The notes: generated by a model from the sequence alone, not told the origin. A DNA stretch of 64,000 nucleotides from Brevibacillus laterosporus (GCF_030489605.1 NZ_JAUKFY010000016.1:1-64000), one strand, 5' to 3'; numbered from the stretch's first letter, positions 1-9,279 are shown. A program made the numbers and translations.

Positions 1-141
1 GAAAAAATCCAGTTGAACGGACTTTTACTTAATCTTAGGTTGATGGGCATGTGGCGGTACCCCTAAAAGAAACTTTATTCTATTGACCTGTCCACTTATA
101 CTATGTACCTTTAACAGAAAAAATCCTTTTACAGAGAAGTG

Positions 142-1316
142 GACTGACCCCATAACGTGAGACAAATCAAAACACCTTCAAGAGAATGCAACCATGTCGT
201 AAGATATGGAAGTAACCTGGAGGTGTTTTTTCTTTGCTAACGAGAGTGAGTTACCTATGGAAATTAAGATGAAGGCTGTTGAGATGAGATTGGCTGGTAT
301 CCCAGTGAAAGAAGTGATGGATCAGCTTTCTATCAAAAACAAAACACAATTTAAAACATGGATGAGATGGTACAGAAATGGCGAAACACATTGTTTTGAG
401 CAGCCTGTATAAACAGTACACGTATGGGAAAGGAGGTGTCACCAAAAGTAGTAGTTCAATGAATGAACGAGATAAAGGGAGAAGTATCTAGCAATTAGCA
501 TGCCAGTGGCTCGGAATTTCTTGCTCTACGTACTATCGATGGAGAAAACAATTAGACGTACAGATTCTGAATCCTTTGGTTGCCCATATCCGAAGATTGT
601 GTTAGGAACATCGCTTTCGCTATGGATACCGTAAAATCACTGCACTTTTGCGACGAGTGATGCAAATTAACCATAAGCGAGTGCAACGAATTATGAAAGA
701 AGAAGGATTGCAATGTTGAGTCAAAGTAAAAAAGCGAAAGAGAATCGGACAACCGATACAGGTTGCGGATCATCTTTTGAAACGGGATTTTCAGGCGAAT
801 CATCCGCTACAGAAGCTGGTCACAGACATTACTTACCTGCCTTACGGTGGAAAAATGTTGTACTTATCCAATATCATGGACTTATACAATGGCGAGATCA
901 TCGCCTACAATATTGGAGACACGCAAGTTACTACCTTAGATACGTTGTAGCAACTTCCACCACTGGAGCAATGTATGTTGCATAGTGATCAAGAGTCCGT
1001 CTATATCTCGCCGGCTTATTAATTAGCTGTAAAGGAAAGAGGCATTACCATGAGTATGTCCCAGAAGGGAATACCTGCTGATAATGCCCCGATTGAATCG
1101 TTTCACGCCTGCCTCAAGTCGGAAACATTCATCCTCGAAGGGTTAACCTGTACAACGACGGCAATCGTTGAACAGACCGTTCGAGAATATATCTCTTACT
1201 ATAACTCAATTCGCATTCAAACAAAACTAAACAACCAGTCGCAGATTGATTTCCGCCGACTGGCTGCTTAAACGTGTTAGGTGTTTTGATCCCTGTCCTG
1301 CAAACGGGGGTCAGTC
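142..1316 (+). mobile_element. Degraded IS3-family insertion sequence
   Basis: The element is bounded by imperfect inverted ends. The left end (142-177) reads GACTGACCCC and, further in, ATCAAAACACCT. The right end (1279-1316) has the same two blocks in reverse complement. Between them lie a helix-turn-helix first frame and a broken DDE-integrase second frame, the usual two-frame layout of IS3-family elements. Length is about 1.2 kb, near normal for the family, but the transposase is full of stops, so the copy should be immobile. I could not identify a clear target-site duplication by eye. Confidence 0.8.
257..1271 (+). pseudogene. IS3-family transposase (OrfA/OrfB), broken
   Basis: The first frame starts at ATG 257 and gives an N-terminal helix-turn-helix segment of the OrfA type (KAVEMRLAGIP, then TQFKTWMRWYRNG), ending at 412 after about 50 residues, shorter than a normal OrfA. 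Downstream, integrase-like sequence appears in shifting frames. The 3' part (1050-1271) keeps a recognisable integrase C-terminus: a segment beginning MSQKGIPADNAPIESFHA, followed by EYISYYNSIRIQTKLN and a short tail, where the final DDE glutamate lies. Several frameshifts and stops between 412 and 1050 rule out a functional enzyme. It lies inside the inverted ends of the surrounding IS. Confidence 0.8.
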
Positions 1317-1395
1317 ATATAACTAGAGATGGGCTTTTATACGATTTTTTTGAGATGAATCATCTCTAAGATATACTTAGTTATACTCTAGGTTT

Positions 1396-2043
1396 TTAAA
1401 GATATTTTTTATAACCAGCAACCACTACTTCTGTAAGGTATATCCCTTTGATGTTCTCATTAATAAATTCATCATAATCAGTTAAATCCATAATTGGTTC
1501 CTCTATAGAGTATATTTTAACAACGTTTTGAAGAGCTATCTTAAATTGATGCTTACTTTCGGTTTTATACCCTAGGTCTAATAGAAGCTTTCCTAATTCT
1601 ACATGATTAAAAACTAAGTTAGGTGCTAAATCAATTGATTTCTGTAAATGGCTTTTATAATTGTTTAGGTCATCAATTTTACAATAATACCATCCTTTTA
1701 TTAATTCAATGATAGATTGGGTTTCTTTTTCCTTTGGATGTATCGTAGAAAGATGCTCGATGACCCTGATGTCAATACCTCCCAGTCTTGTTTCATGAAT
1801 ATGAGAAAGTATAAACCAAGCTTTATGATTAGTAGGCTCGATAGTTATCGCTTTTTCTAAATAATCTAAGCTTTTGTATACATCAGCAATTGGGGGGCTT
1901 AAAACTAAGACAGCACCACGAAGTAGTATATCAATATCAGTGGGATGAAGATGAAGATAGCTATCTATAAAATATTCAATTTGTTCTATCTCATTAACTG
2001 GTGATAAATCTAATATGTTATTGAACAGTTCTTGCTTTTCCAT
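1396..2043 (-). CDS. TPR-like repeat protein, function unknown
   Basis: A 215-residue cytoplasmic protein with no signal peptide or membrane segment. Helical repeats resembling tetratricopeptide units are visible: SLDYLEKAITIEPTNHKAW around residues 58-76 and SHLQKSIDLAPNLVFNHVEL around 136-155, each with the small/large residue spacing and an xPxN-type turn. The start ATG has a good AAGGAG ribosome-binding site about 6 bases upstream. It stands alone next to an IS remnant. Proteins of this sort occur both as protein-interaction scaffolds and as small immunity-like genes in toxin loci. Neither role can be assigned from sequence, so I leave it unnamed. Confidence 0.75.
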   Translation of the reverse strand: MEKQELFNNILDLSPVNEIEQIEYFIDSYLHLHPTDIDILLRGAVLVLSPPIADVYKSLDYLEKAITIEPTNHKAWFILSHIHETRLGGIDIRVIEHLSTIHPKEKETQSIIELIKGWYYCKIDDLNNYKSHLQKSIDLAPNLVFNHVELGKLLLDLGYKTESKHQFKIALQNVVKIYSIEEPIMDLTDYDEFINENIKGIYLTEVVVAGYKKYL

Positions 2044-2160
2044 GAATATCTCCTTTTCTAAGGGAATTTAATACTGTTTCCCATATTTCGTGTAGAGAAC
2101 CCCTTAAAACCATCCAGATTCAGTACTTTTCCTTCAGAAACAAAAACTCGAATCTCAGCT

Positions 2161-2334
2161 ATGAAAACAGAAAATTCTCAACCGGAAAATGATTTACAGA
2201 AGCTCATTGAAGTTCTACGCCAAGAATTTGCACAATTGTATTACAAAAAAGGCTCGTTCGTACACCCAACCGTACTACAACTGAGCCAACAACTAGATGA
2301 GTACATCGTTATCTTACAGAAGCTTAGACGCTAG
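2161..2334 (+). CDS. Spo0E-like aspartyl-phosphate phosphatase
   Basis: A 57-residue protein. The segment KKGSFVHPTVLQLSQQLDEY matches the Spo0E-family signature (a helix, a short loop, then xxVLxLSQxLDxxI). Members of this family are small helical-hairpin phosphatases that dephosphorylate Spo0A~P and so hold back sporulation. The family's conserved S-Q-x-L-D motif is present, and length is typical (50-60 aa). No good ribosome-binding site is visible ahead of ATG 2161, and the frame is open without another ATG back to about 2062, so it may use a non-standard start or be poorly expressed. It would act in the cytoplasm on the phosphorelay. Confidence 0.75.
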   Translation: MKTENSQPENDLQKLIEVLRQEFAQLYYKKGSFVHPTVLQLSQQLDEYIVILQKLRR

Positions 2335-2436
2335 TTGGTCGATATGAATAAGCTGTACGGGAAACTTTACAGTAGGGGTAATAATTATATAGCCGTTTTT
2401 AGCTATTCATAAAAGACCTTCTAGGGGGTTTACAAC

Positions 2437-2499
2437 ATGTTAGTATGGGGTGACTCCATCGATACAGTGATCATGCTAGAAGAATTAGAAAAAAACTAA
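2437..2499 (+). CDS. Possible 20-residue peptide
   Basis: A short frame (starts MLVWGDSIDTVIM, ends LEELEKN) preceded by AGGGGG eight bases before the ATG. It follows the Spo0E-like gene by about 100 bases. There is no signal sequence, so it is not a classical exported Phr-type peptide. Only the ribosome-binding site supports it, so this is a weak call. Confidence 0.2.
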   Translation: MLVWGDSIDTVIMLEELEKN

Positions 2500-2656
2500 G
2501 CAAGTGGTTAGCACATCGATTTAAGACTGAAAAGTAAGTCAGGATGTAGACGTTTTTTTCGAAACAAGAAATAGTAAGCCTAAAAAAACCATAATATGAA
2601 CCAAATCACGGAAAATATGTTAATATTAGCTTATAAGTATCGTTGGGGAGGATAGT

Positions 2657-3149
2657 ATGAAAAAAAGACCCTTGCTTCATTAGCAACACTTTTGGTATTA
2701 TCTGTAACAGCTTTTTCGGGGGTAGGGTTATCAGGTGTAAGTGCGAAAAAACATGAAACACCAAATGAAGATTTTGTCTATCTAAATGAGCAACCAGTTA
2801 AGACTAATGAGGTTATCTACGCAACTCTTGAAAATCAAGAAGAAACTAGTAAAAAAATATGGTTTGGAAAAACCTTCCGAAACAGCTAAGTTACGATCAA
2901 TAAGAGTAATTGATACGCCTTCGGAAATGGAACAAAAACAACAGAATGAACACAAAAATAAAGCATTAGCTTTTGGAGGATATCGTTTTGAAAAAGATTC
3001 GTCCAAAAATGTAGATGGGTCAGACGAAATTGCTCGACAAAAGTATTTTTGTAATAAAAAAGTCAGGTTCTTCCAAGGCAGAAATCGCTTTATCAGCAAA
3101 TGAAGATGTAAGTGTAGAACTTAATGCAACCATTTCGAGCAAGCTATAA
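2657..3149 (+). pseudogene. Small secreted-protein gene, multiply frameshifted
   Basis: ATG 2657 follows a GGGAGG site. After about three codons the frame slips; in the corrected frame a clear signal peptide appears (KTLASLATLLVLSVTAFSG, ending VSA at about 2740). The frame must shift again near 2850 to read LEKPSETAKLRSIRVIDTP and once more near 3060 to read AEIALSANEDVSVELNATIS, ending at TAA 3147. The reconstructed protein would be about 160 residues, exported, with no recognised domain. Three separate frame changes argue for a decayed gene rather than one sequencing error. Confidence 0.65.
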
Positions 3150-3181
3150 TGATGTGGTATCTGCATGCATAAGTGCAACTA

Positions 3182-3222
3182 TGGCTTTGCCTGCGCCAAA
3201 GGCTTGGCAAAGCCAAGTTTTC
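3182..3222 (+). terminator. Hairpin after the decayed secreted-protein gene
   Basis: A perfect 10-base stem TGGCTTTGCC / GGCAAAGCCA (3182-3191 with 3206-3215) is followed by a short T-rich run AGTTTTCT. It has the shape of a weak rho-independent terminator. Confidence 0.5.
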
Positions 3223-3330
3223 TAAAAAAAATTCACAAAAAAGTATCGAATGAATGGTAACCATTTCATCTAGAGTTCGTCATTATTATAGAGTTAAAGA
3301 CCTAGTAACTAATAAAAAAGAGGTGTAAGA

Positions 3331-4959
3331 ATGAAGAAACAAACATGGAACAGAGCCATTTTTATGGTAACCGTGTCGCTCTTGACAACAAGTCTGATCG
3401 CGATAGGACCAGAGGTAACTTATGCATCAAAAGGACAAGCTAGTTCACAAACAGCCGTAAAAACAGGTGAAGCCGATTCGAATACCAAATCAAAAGAGCA
3501 AAAAGCATTTCCAAAGGAATTGGAAAAGAAGGTTACTGAATTTTTAACCAAATACACTCCCTTAAGCGGATATAAAATAGAAGAAACAGAGTATATAGAA
3601 ATTAGGGAAGCTTATTGGAGAGTTAAATTAGCAGATTCCAAAACGAAGAATAGTTATGCTGAACTAGGGATCGGTGAGAAATCTGGACAAATCATAAGTT
3701 TACTTGTAAAGAATGATGAGTGGGCATCTGATACATACCCGACCGAAAAACTAGCTAGAGAAAAAGCAGATGAGTTTATAAAAATCATTTATGGTAAAGA
3801 AGCAGAAAATTATAAGGCAAAAGAAAAAGCGGAAAAAATGGTATTGCATTCAACCACACTGAAATTAAACTATAACCTACATGTGAACGATGTCCCAGCT
3901 GGGAAGGGCAGATTAATTGTAAAAGTGAATCAGGAAGGGATGATAACAGAATTTGAGGATGAAGATGGTGAAACAACTATTGATAAGAATTCCTTTCCGA
4001 AAGCCGATCAAATAATCAAAAAAGAAGAGGCAGCCAAGAAAATCTGGGAAGCTGCCAAATTGACTCCTACCTATTATTCACAATATGTATTGGGAGCACA
4101 TACTGATCAAGAAAAAGTCATTCCTTTTCTAACCTATGATGTACATGATGATGTAATTGTTGATGCGAAGAGTGGTAAGGATGAAAGGAAGCATACAGGT
4201 GATAAAAAAGTAAGTTTGGCGGGTAAGGGAAAAGAAATGATTGTAAAAAATAAAGAAGAAGCAGAAAAGTTGTTACTAGGAATGGGAATAAAACTAGCTG
4301 GATGGAATTATCAGGATGATAAGAATGAAGATTCGAATATCATTTCTTTCATGTGGAAAAAAGGGGCAGATGAATTAATAAGTATTGAAACGGATAAAAA
4401 AACAGGCAAGGTGCTAGATTTCACTAAAACCAATTTCCCGGTTTATAACAAAGAGAAAATAAAAATAACAGAAGAAGAGGCACAAAAATTAGCCCTATCC
4501 TTCCTAGATAAATATGTTACTGGAACGAAAGAGCTTATTCTAGGCGAAATCTCTAAACCAGGGCTTAATGAGATTCAACTAAAAGGCGCTACCCCTGAGG
4601 AAATCAAAGAAATGGAAGAAAAGGCGAAAAATATTTATTCGATTGAGTTCCACATTGTACATCAGGATATTAAAGTAGCAGACCAGATATATCTTGTACA
4701 ACTGAATGCGGAAACAGGAGAAGTTTTGGGATTCAGTATTCCAAGCTTTGCTACTAGTGACCTACCAGATGGTAAGAAAGCGGCCTCTATCGAAAAGGTT
4801 AAGGAAGCCTTCCAAAAAGAATACGAGATTATTCTTTCTTACTTCTGGTATGACGAAGAGGGGAAAGAATTAAAGACTCCTCGGCTTGTTTACCAAATGG
4901 AGAAGAAAGATAATGCCTCCTATTTTGATGCGATAAAAGGTGAGTTCGTAACGAATTAA
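3331..4959 (+). CDS. Secreted YcdB/YcdC-type repeat protein
   Basis: A 542-residue exported protein. It starts at ATG 3331 behind AAGAGGTG and has a signal peptide over about residues 1-32 (MKKQTWNRAIFMVTVSLLTT, cleavage near YAS). The mature part is rich in Lys and Glu and made of repeated alpha/beta units of the YcdB/YcdC and PepSY kind, each with a strand pattern such as AYWRVKLA or ISFMWKKGADELISIET followed by a turn with TGKVLDF or TGEVLGF. Such domains are thought to act outside the membrane, sometimes as protease modulators; no catalytic residues are seen. It appears monocistronic, with a strong terminator just behind it. Confidence 0.8.
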   Translation: MKKQTWNRAIFMVTVSLLTTSLIAIGPEVTYASKGQASSQTAVKTGEADSNTKSKEQKAFPKELEKKVTEFLTKYTPLSGYKIEETEYIEIREAYWRVKLADSKTKNSYAELGIGEKSGQIISLLVKNDEWASDTYPTEKLAREKADEFIKIIYGKEAENYKAKEKAEKMVLHSTTLKLNYNLHVNDVPAGKGRLIVKVNQEGMITEFEDEDGETTIDKNSFPKADQIIKKEEAAKKIWEAAKLTPTYYSQYVLGAHTDQEKVIPFLTYDVHDDVIVDAKSGKDERKHTGDKKVSLAGKGKEMIVKNKEEAEKLLLGMGIKLAGWNYQDDKNEDSNIISFMWKKGADELISIETDKKTGKVLDFTKTNFPVYNKEKIKITEEEAQKLALSFLDKYVTGTKELILGEISKPGLNEIQLKGATPEEIKEMEEKAKNIYSIEFHIVHQDIKVADQIYLVQLNAETGEVLGFSIPSFATSDLPDGKKAASIEKVKEAFQKEYEIILSYFWYDEEGKELKTPRLVYQMEKKDNASYFDAIKGEFVTN

Positions 4960-4962
4960 TGG

Positions 4963-5009
4963 AAAAGAGCGTACAGAGAGAGTGTAGTCTCATCTGTACG
5001 CTCTTTTTA
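4963..5009 (+). terminator. Rho-independent terminator after the YcdB/YcdC-type gene
   Basis: Stem AAAAGAGCGTACAGA / TCTGTACGCTCTTTT with a 15-base loop, ending in a T run, placed 4 bases after the stop codon. Confidence 0.9.
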
Positions 5010-5402
5010 ACACCCTCCCCGCCCCTCCCGCTGTCAGGACTTGCGTTGCCGACTACTTGTTTCGGTCTAGTCTATATAAAGACTAAATAAGGGGAGGAGA
5101 AAGTGATAATCAGCTATGTTATATAGCATGGTCACTGTTTACACACATGAAATGGGCGGTTAATGGTTAGTAGTTTGCGGTTGGGAAAAGGCAGCCGTCA
5201 AGTAGGTTTCTTGTTTAAACGATTATGTAGGTCCAGATAATTCAAGCGTTCGAACCATGAAATTCGGGTGTTTCTGGCAACCGGATATCTCACATATGGT
5301 ACAGAATGAATACAGAATCGTACAAAAATGATACAGATTTAAACAAAGTGGATACACTATCATTGACGAAACGATGTTATAGTAATAACAGTAAGAAATA
5401 AG
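5010..5402. other. Intergenic stretch without a supported gene
   Basis: No reading frame with a credible start is seen. A small palindrome GCTATGTTATATAGC lies at 5113-5127 behind a GGGGAGGAG purine run at about 5092-5100, but the frame it opens stops after seven codons. Confidence 0.4.
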
Positions 5403-5441
5403 AGCTGATTCCACATTATACCCATGGAGTCAGCTTTTTTT
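5403..5441 (+). terminator. Hairpin with T run
   Basis: Stem AGCTGATTCCA / TGGAGTCAGCT (one G-T pair) followed by seven Ts. No intact gene ends just upstream, so it may be left over from a lost gene or end a short transcript. Confidence 0.7.
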
Positions 5442-5472
5442 ATGGAATTTTATTTGGAAAGGAGAATGCCCA

Positions 5473-5871
5473 TTGCAAATGACAACAGAAAAAACAGTAG
5501 GAGAAAAGATCATCCAACTGGTGGCCGATGAAACAGAACTGGATCGAGATAAAGCCAAAACGTGTATTCGCTCTTTTGTAGGTGCTGGTCATAAAACAAA
5601 CGGAGAAACATGGGAATATTGATAGCGTCCTGGTGATCAGCTGCTGTATAAAAAATTTCAAAATAGTAATTACAAGTGGGATACAGCGTATTTTTCAAAT
5701 GCAAGGGATTACTCCAAAGGTAGGGGATACTGGAGAAAATATAGCACGAACGTATTACGTTTTTTTCAAGATATCAATCTGGCCATTTTTAAAATCACTA
5801 TCTTTGTTTTTTCAACTTGGATTTGCCTCCGAAGGAGATTTTTTGATTCAAGCCATAGAAAAGGTCAGTGA
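5473..5871 (+). pseudogene. Broken gene of unknown function, possible mobile-element remnant
   Basis: A frame opens at TTG 5473 (or ATG 5479) behind AAAGGAG and encodes about 49 residues including GEKIIQLVADETELDRDKAK. It is then cut by two adjacent in-frame stops (TGA TAG, 5620-5625). The same frame continues with protein-like sequence (NYKWDTAYFSNARDYSKGRG, then a hydrophobic stretch FKITIFVFSTWICL followed by arginines) to TGA 5869. Continuity across the stops suggests one ancestral gene, about 130 residues with a C-terminal membrane anchor. I do not recognise the family. It leads a run of membrane genes in the same state. Confidence 0.45.
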
Positions 5872-6137
5872 TGAGATTCGGCCTTTTAAAAGTTATGTAT
5901 ATGATAATTTGTTTTGTCTCTCTCTTTTTAAGCTTCATTGTCCTTGTTAAGTACGCGCAAGGTAGAAATGGCGAAGCGTTTAAAGCTATTTTCTTAGCAC
6001 TTATCACAACGGCAGCCATTTTTATAGCTATTGATAACCTGAATGAGATTATGTCATTTGGTTTAGGACTTGTAGACGGTGTAGTACTTACAGTTCTTGG
6101 ACTAGTGAACTTTTCACCTGTGCAAGAAGGGGGGTAG
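5871..6137 (+). CDS. Small two-helix membrane protein
   Basis: An 88-residue protein from ATG 5871 with two hydrophobic helices: MYMIICFVSLFLSFIVLV near the N-terminus and AIFLALITTAAIFIAI in the middle, then a glycine-rich third weakly hydrophobic stretch. The topology recalls small membrane subunits of Gram-positive conjugation machines (TcpD/TcpE-like), but no diagnostic motif is present. It lies between two damaged or uncertain genes of the same orientation, so it may no longer be functional even though its own frame is intact. Confidence 0.45.
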   Translation: MRFGLLKVMYMIICFVSLFLSFIVLVKYAQGRNGEAFKAIFLALITTAAIFIAIDNLNEIMSFGLGLVDGVVLTVLGLVNFSPVQEGG

Positions 6138-6151
6138 CTATCGGCACAGCG

Positions 6152-6625
6152 ATGATGAAATATGCTGTGCCCATCACTATTCATTGTTTTGTTGGTTTGG
6201 CAGGCTGCTGTCTTCTTCCTTTTGTCTTTACCCATATTGCTCCCGCCATAATAAGAGGAACCATACAAGGGTTAATAAGAGGAAGTAGATTTGCAGACAG
6301 TCCGCGTGCCTACATGCGGCGTGAGGCTACAAAATTCATGGGGAAATCAGAATCAAACATAAATAGCGTGGAATCTCTTCGGCGTTCACGCCGTCCAAGT
6401 AGTCAAAACAAGGGTCGTACAAGACATCAAAAAGAAGTGGTTAATCAAAACAATTACGGAAATTTAAAAAAAGAAAAACCAAACGATAAATATACACAAA
6501 TTGCAAAGAGATTCGAACGAGAGCAAAGTCACGATAGAAGCCAAAATAACCAAAGTCCCAAAATTATGAAAGTTCGCGAGAAAATGCCAAGAAGTATCAA
6601 GAACCGGAAAGGAAGAGGAAAATAA
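6152..6625 (+). CDS. Membrane-anchored basic protein, unknown function
   Basis: 157 residues. One hydrophobic segment (residues about 5-35, VGLAGCCLLPFVFTHIAPAI) is followed by a highly basic, disordered-looking tail rich in Arg, Lys, Asn and Gln. The shape suggests a membrane protein whose cytoplasmic tail contacts nucleic acid or a partner. No ribosome-binding site is seen at optimal distance; a GGGGGG run lies about 18 bases upstream of ATG 6152. Its placement between a two-helix membrane protein and a broken anchored protein fits a decayed conjugation-like module, but this is inference. Confidence 0.4.
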   Translation: MMKYAVPITIHCFVGLAGCCLLPFVFTHIAPAIIRGTIQGLIRGSRFADSPRAYMRREATKFMGKSESNINSVESLRRSRRPSSQNKGRTRHQKEVVNQNNYGNLKKEKPNDKYTQIAKRFEREQSHDRSQNNQSPKIMKVREKMPRSIKNRKGRGK

Positions 6626-6698
6626 AAAGGGATACAATAAGCAGAAACTCACAAAGTTAGAACAGACCATTATCCAGAGGAGAGATAAAGGAGAAAAT

Positions 6699-7268
6699 GT
6701 GAAGTGGTTAGTAGCTGTATCCGTGTTGCTTCTTATCGTTGTTTTTGTCATTTCTCGTCAAATGAAAAAGAACCAAGTACAGCTAAGAGTGAATCTATCA
6801 CAACTATAAAAAGTGTAGAAAGTCAACCAATGCATAAAGATCAACAAGCTCCTATAAAAGAAGTGAAAGTCGTTGCTTTTGAAATATTTGTCCACGATAA
6901 GAAAATGCCAAGAAAATGCCTATGAACGATTTAGACCAAGTACAGACAGCCGCTGTAGTCTTTTCTGATTATTTTTTTAATGTAGAACCAGGAATGAAAT
7001 TGCTGATTGGAGGAAACGAGTTAAAGAAAAAAATGGCCGCTATGATAACTTGATCGGTGTTACACCAGCTTTTGGAGAACGAAAGATGAAAAAATTAGTC
7101 TTGTTTCCTGAATATCAAGTAACAACTGCGAATTGCCTGCTGCCTATAACTGCTTATTATGACATGCACTGTACGACAATTGTGCAACAAGCCAATCTCA
7201 TCATAGAACGTAAAGAAGGAGATCAAGTTGAACGAATCCAGGGAATGACCAAACTAAAAAAACGCTAG
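6699..7268 (+). pseudogene. Frameshifted single-span membrane protein, unknown
   Basis: A GTG start at 6699 follows AAAGGAG. It encodes a membrane anchor (KWLVAVSVLLLIVVFVISRQ). The frame then has to shift near 6765 to read KEPSTAKSESITTIKSVESQ, again near 6905 to read DLDQVQTAAVVFSDYFFNVE, and again near 7035 to read LIGVTPAFGERKMKKLVLFP up to TAG 7266. The corrected product would be about 185 residues with one N-terminal span and an outside domain, comparable in layout to TcpC/ConB-type conjugation proteins. That resemblance is only architectural. At least three frame changes make it non-functional. Confidence 0.45.
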
Positions 7269-7429
7269 ATTGGTTGTATAAAACAAGATGAATACGGAAT
7301 AGAAGTTGACTATCAAAACTTTTAAGGTGAGGAGGGAAATGGTTGTGTGGAAGGCATTGATCCTAGATACCATCTAAGTGAGGACGTACTTATGGCAGAG
7401 CCTGATTGGTCGATTCAATACACATGCAT

Positions 7430-7756
7430 TACAAGTGACCCCGGTTGGTCCGATGATCCTGGTTATTAATCCTTTCAAGGCCAACAGCTTGTATAACTCT
7501 ATTTCTGCCTCAAGGCGCTTTATTTTTTCCGCCGGGGGAAGAGATTTTTCACGAGTCTTCTCTGTTTTTCTTGTTTTCCCCCTAGGCCCTCTAAGCCTTT
7601 CAATCCATCATCTCTGTATCTTCTAACCCACCTGCGGAACATTCTTAAATCAAGACCGTATGTTTCTCTAATCTCCCTATAAGTAGTCCCTTGCTCAAAA
7701 CATTCCACTACATGATGTTTGAATTCAAGAGAATACGTCTTTTTAGCGCTGCTCAT
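7430..7756 (-). pseudogene. IS3-family OrfA transposase fragment
   Basis: The N-terminal 55 residues are a classic transposase helix-turn-helix (KKTYSLEFKHHVVECFEQG, then GLDLRMFRRWVRRYRDDG). After about 7595 the expected coiled-coil/leucine zipper (PPAEKIKRLEAEIELYKLLA) is found one frame over, so the gene carries a frameshift. OrfB is missing. A start ATG at 7756 follows GGAGGGG. An inverted-end-like stretch with GTCTACCTAAAGGGG lies at about 7799-7814. This is a truncated IS unrelated in sequence to the one at the window start. Confidence 0.75.
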
Positions 7757-7860
7757 AAAAATTCCCCTCCAAGTAAACAGTAAAGGGCTTTCTTCTTACT
7801 GTCTACCTAAAGGGGATAATACCAAATAAGATATGGGGGCAATTTAAATCAGGTATACCG

Positions 7861-8368
7861 TTACATGTTACAATATGTAATCAATTGAAGAACTTCCTCT
7901 TCAGAAAGATTTCCAAGTTCAAAAGCTACCATAAACTGATTGGAATCAAAATAAAACGTAAAATGTTCCGAGTAACGTAGAAGCTACTGTTTTTGTATCA
8001 TCTAAAACTATGGTTAACTTTCCATTAAAAAAGAATGATTGGAAATCAATTGGATCATTAATATATTTGATATTTTTCCAGGCAGAGATATCAAAAACTG
8101 GGATGCCAGATTGATCAATATCTTTCTGACTATCTAAGAAAGTGGGACACTCGTAAGATACAGAAGGTAGTAATATTGATGTAATGGAGAGTAATTCACC
8201 TGATTCTGAATTAATCCCAATCTCTATAAAAGATTCTTCTGAATCCCCAGTTCTCCAGTATTGAGTAGGAAATACAAATGGAGTTTTCCAGTAAACATTG
8301 AACAGAATATAATCATCTAGTTCTAGTGTCTCATGTACTATTTCTTGGATTCCTATTTTTCGTAACAT
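7861..8368 (-). pseudogene. Frameshifted small cytoplasmic protein, orphan immunity candidate
   Basis: The frame from ATG 8368 gives 140 residues, ending oddly in GTFYVLF. Moving one frame at about 7975 restores a longer C-terminus (FYFDSNQFMVAFELGNLSEE, ending QLITYCNM) that stops at TAA 7861. The full product of about 167 residues is acidic and soluble, and has no known catalytic motif. Small acidic soluble proteins clustered downstream of polymorphic toxins are often immunity proteins, and this gene lies on the same strand downstream of the toxin locus. The assignment is by context only. Confidence 0.5.
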
Positions 8369-8532
8369 GTATATCCCTCTTTTATCTATATTGCAGTTTT
8401 ATCAGTGATAGCAGTTACATCTGTAAATTCAGGTGACTAGCATCTTTTGAAAGTTAATTCGTTTATCATACATCTCTGAAGTGACTTCTAAAACCAAAAA
8501 TAACATACTTGAATTTGACAGATAGTAATATA

Positions 8533-8572
8533 AAAAAGGACAAAAAGATCGTTTATTCTTTTTGCCCTTTTT
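8533..8572 (-). terminator. Terminator for the 8582-9043 gene
   Basis: Stem AAAAAGG-A-CAAAAAG / CTTTTTG-C-CCTTTTT with one mismatch and a short loop, A-rich on one side and T-rich on the other, 10 bases past the stop. It could work in both directions. Confidence 0.8.
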
Positions 8573-8581
8573 AGTTATTTT

Positions 8582-9043
8582 CTACAATTGGTATTTATTT
8601 CCGTTATAGACAATGATCTGTGATTCAAAATCAATCGTTACTGTTTTATTCACTACTTTATCCAGATGCCACCACCATTCCTCAATTGACTCAGAGGAGT
8701 TTTCGAAATGATAAATGACTTTCATATGATTATAAATCTCAGATGAGCGGAAAAATAATAGCTTATCATACTTCAATAAAATTCTTTTTTTCTCTTCTGA
8801 TAATAAGTCTTTTTTTTGATGAAGGCTGCTTCTTACATGAAACCCGTGGAGAAACTCGAAGGGGCTTATTAAAATGCTATCGGTAACTGTATCTAGATAG
8901 GTTTCAATATATTTCTCTAATTGTTCAATATTAATCAGCCTCCTTGACTTTTCCTGGTTTTTTATAACCTTATTTGAATTAAAGTAGTTTATTGGATCGT
9001 CTTTTTTTGCAAATAGTTTTTTCAAATATTCCAACTTCACCAA
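8582..9043 (-). CDS. Small soluble protein of unknown function
   Basis: Up to 153 residues, charged and without signal or membrane segment. It ends with a beta-rich stretch (VTIDFESQIIVYNGNKYQL) and has an unusual tryptophan cluster EEWWWHLDK near residue 122. The start is not clear: TTG 9043, GTG 9040 and TTG 9034 are all in frame, and GGAG lies best placed for TTG 9034. It is transcribed with, but separated by terminators from, the toxin-immunity pair upstream. An orphan immunity role is possible but unproven. Confidence 0.6.
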   Translation of the reverse strand: MVKLEYLKKLFAKKDDPINYFNSNKVIKNQEKSRRLINIEQLEKYIETYLDTVTDSILISPFEFLHGFHVRSSLHQKKDLLSEEKKRILLKYDKLLFFRSSEIYNHMKVIYHFENSSESIEEWWWHLDKVVNKTVTIDFESQIIVYNGNKYQL

Positions 9044-9220
9044 CTCCAGAGGTTAATTCTGGTTATATTAAGGCGATTACCGATAAATATGTATTATATA
9101 ATATCGTATTTATCCGGATATTAATAGGCTTTTATTCCTGCTAGAGTTTGTCTAGCTTTAGAAAAATATCCTGTACCTTTTGTATATGTTATACAGCTAA
9201 TTGACGAGTACATACCAGCA

Positions 9221-9279
9221 AAAAAGATCGCTCTTCTCCTTACTAAGAGTAGTTAGTTAAGGTAGAGAACGATCTTTTT
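9221..9279 (-). terminator. Terminator after the toxin-immunity pair
   Basis: A long hairpin with outer stem AAAAAGATCG / CGATCTTTTT and A/T tracts on both sides. It lies about 80 bases past the stop of the 9359-9913 gene and separates it from the next gene. Confidence 0.8.
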
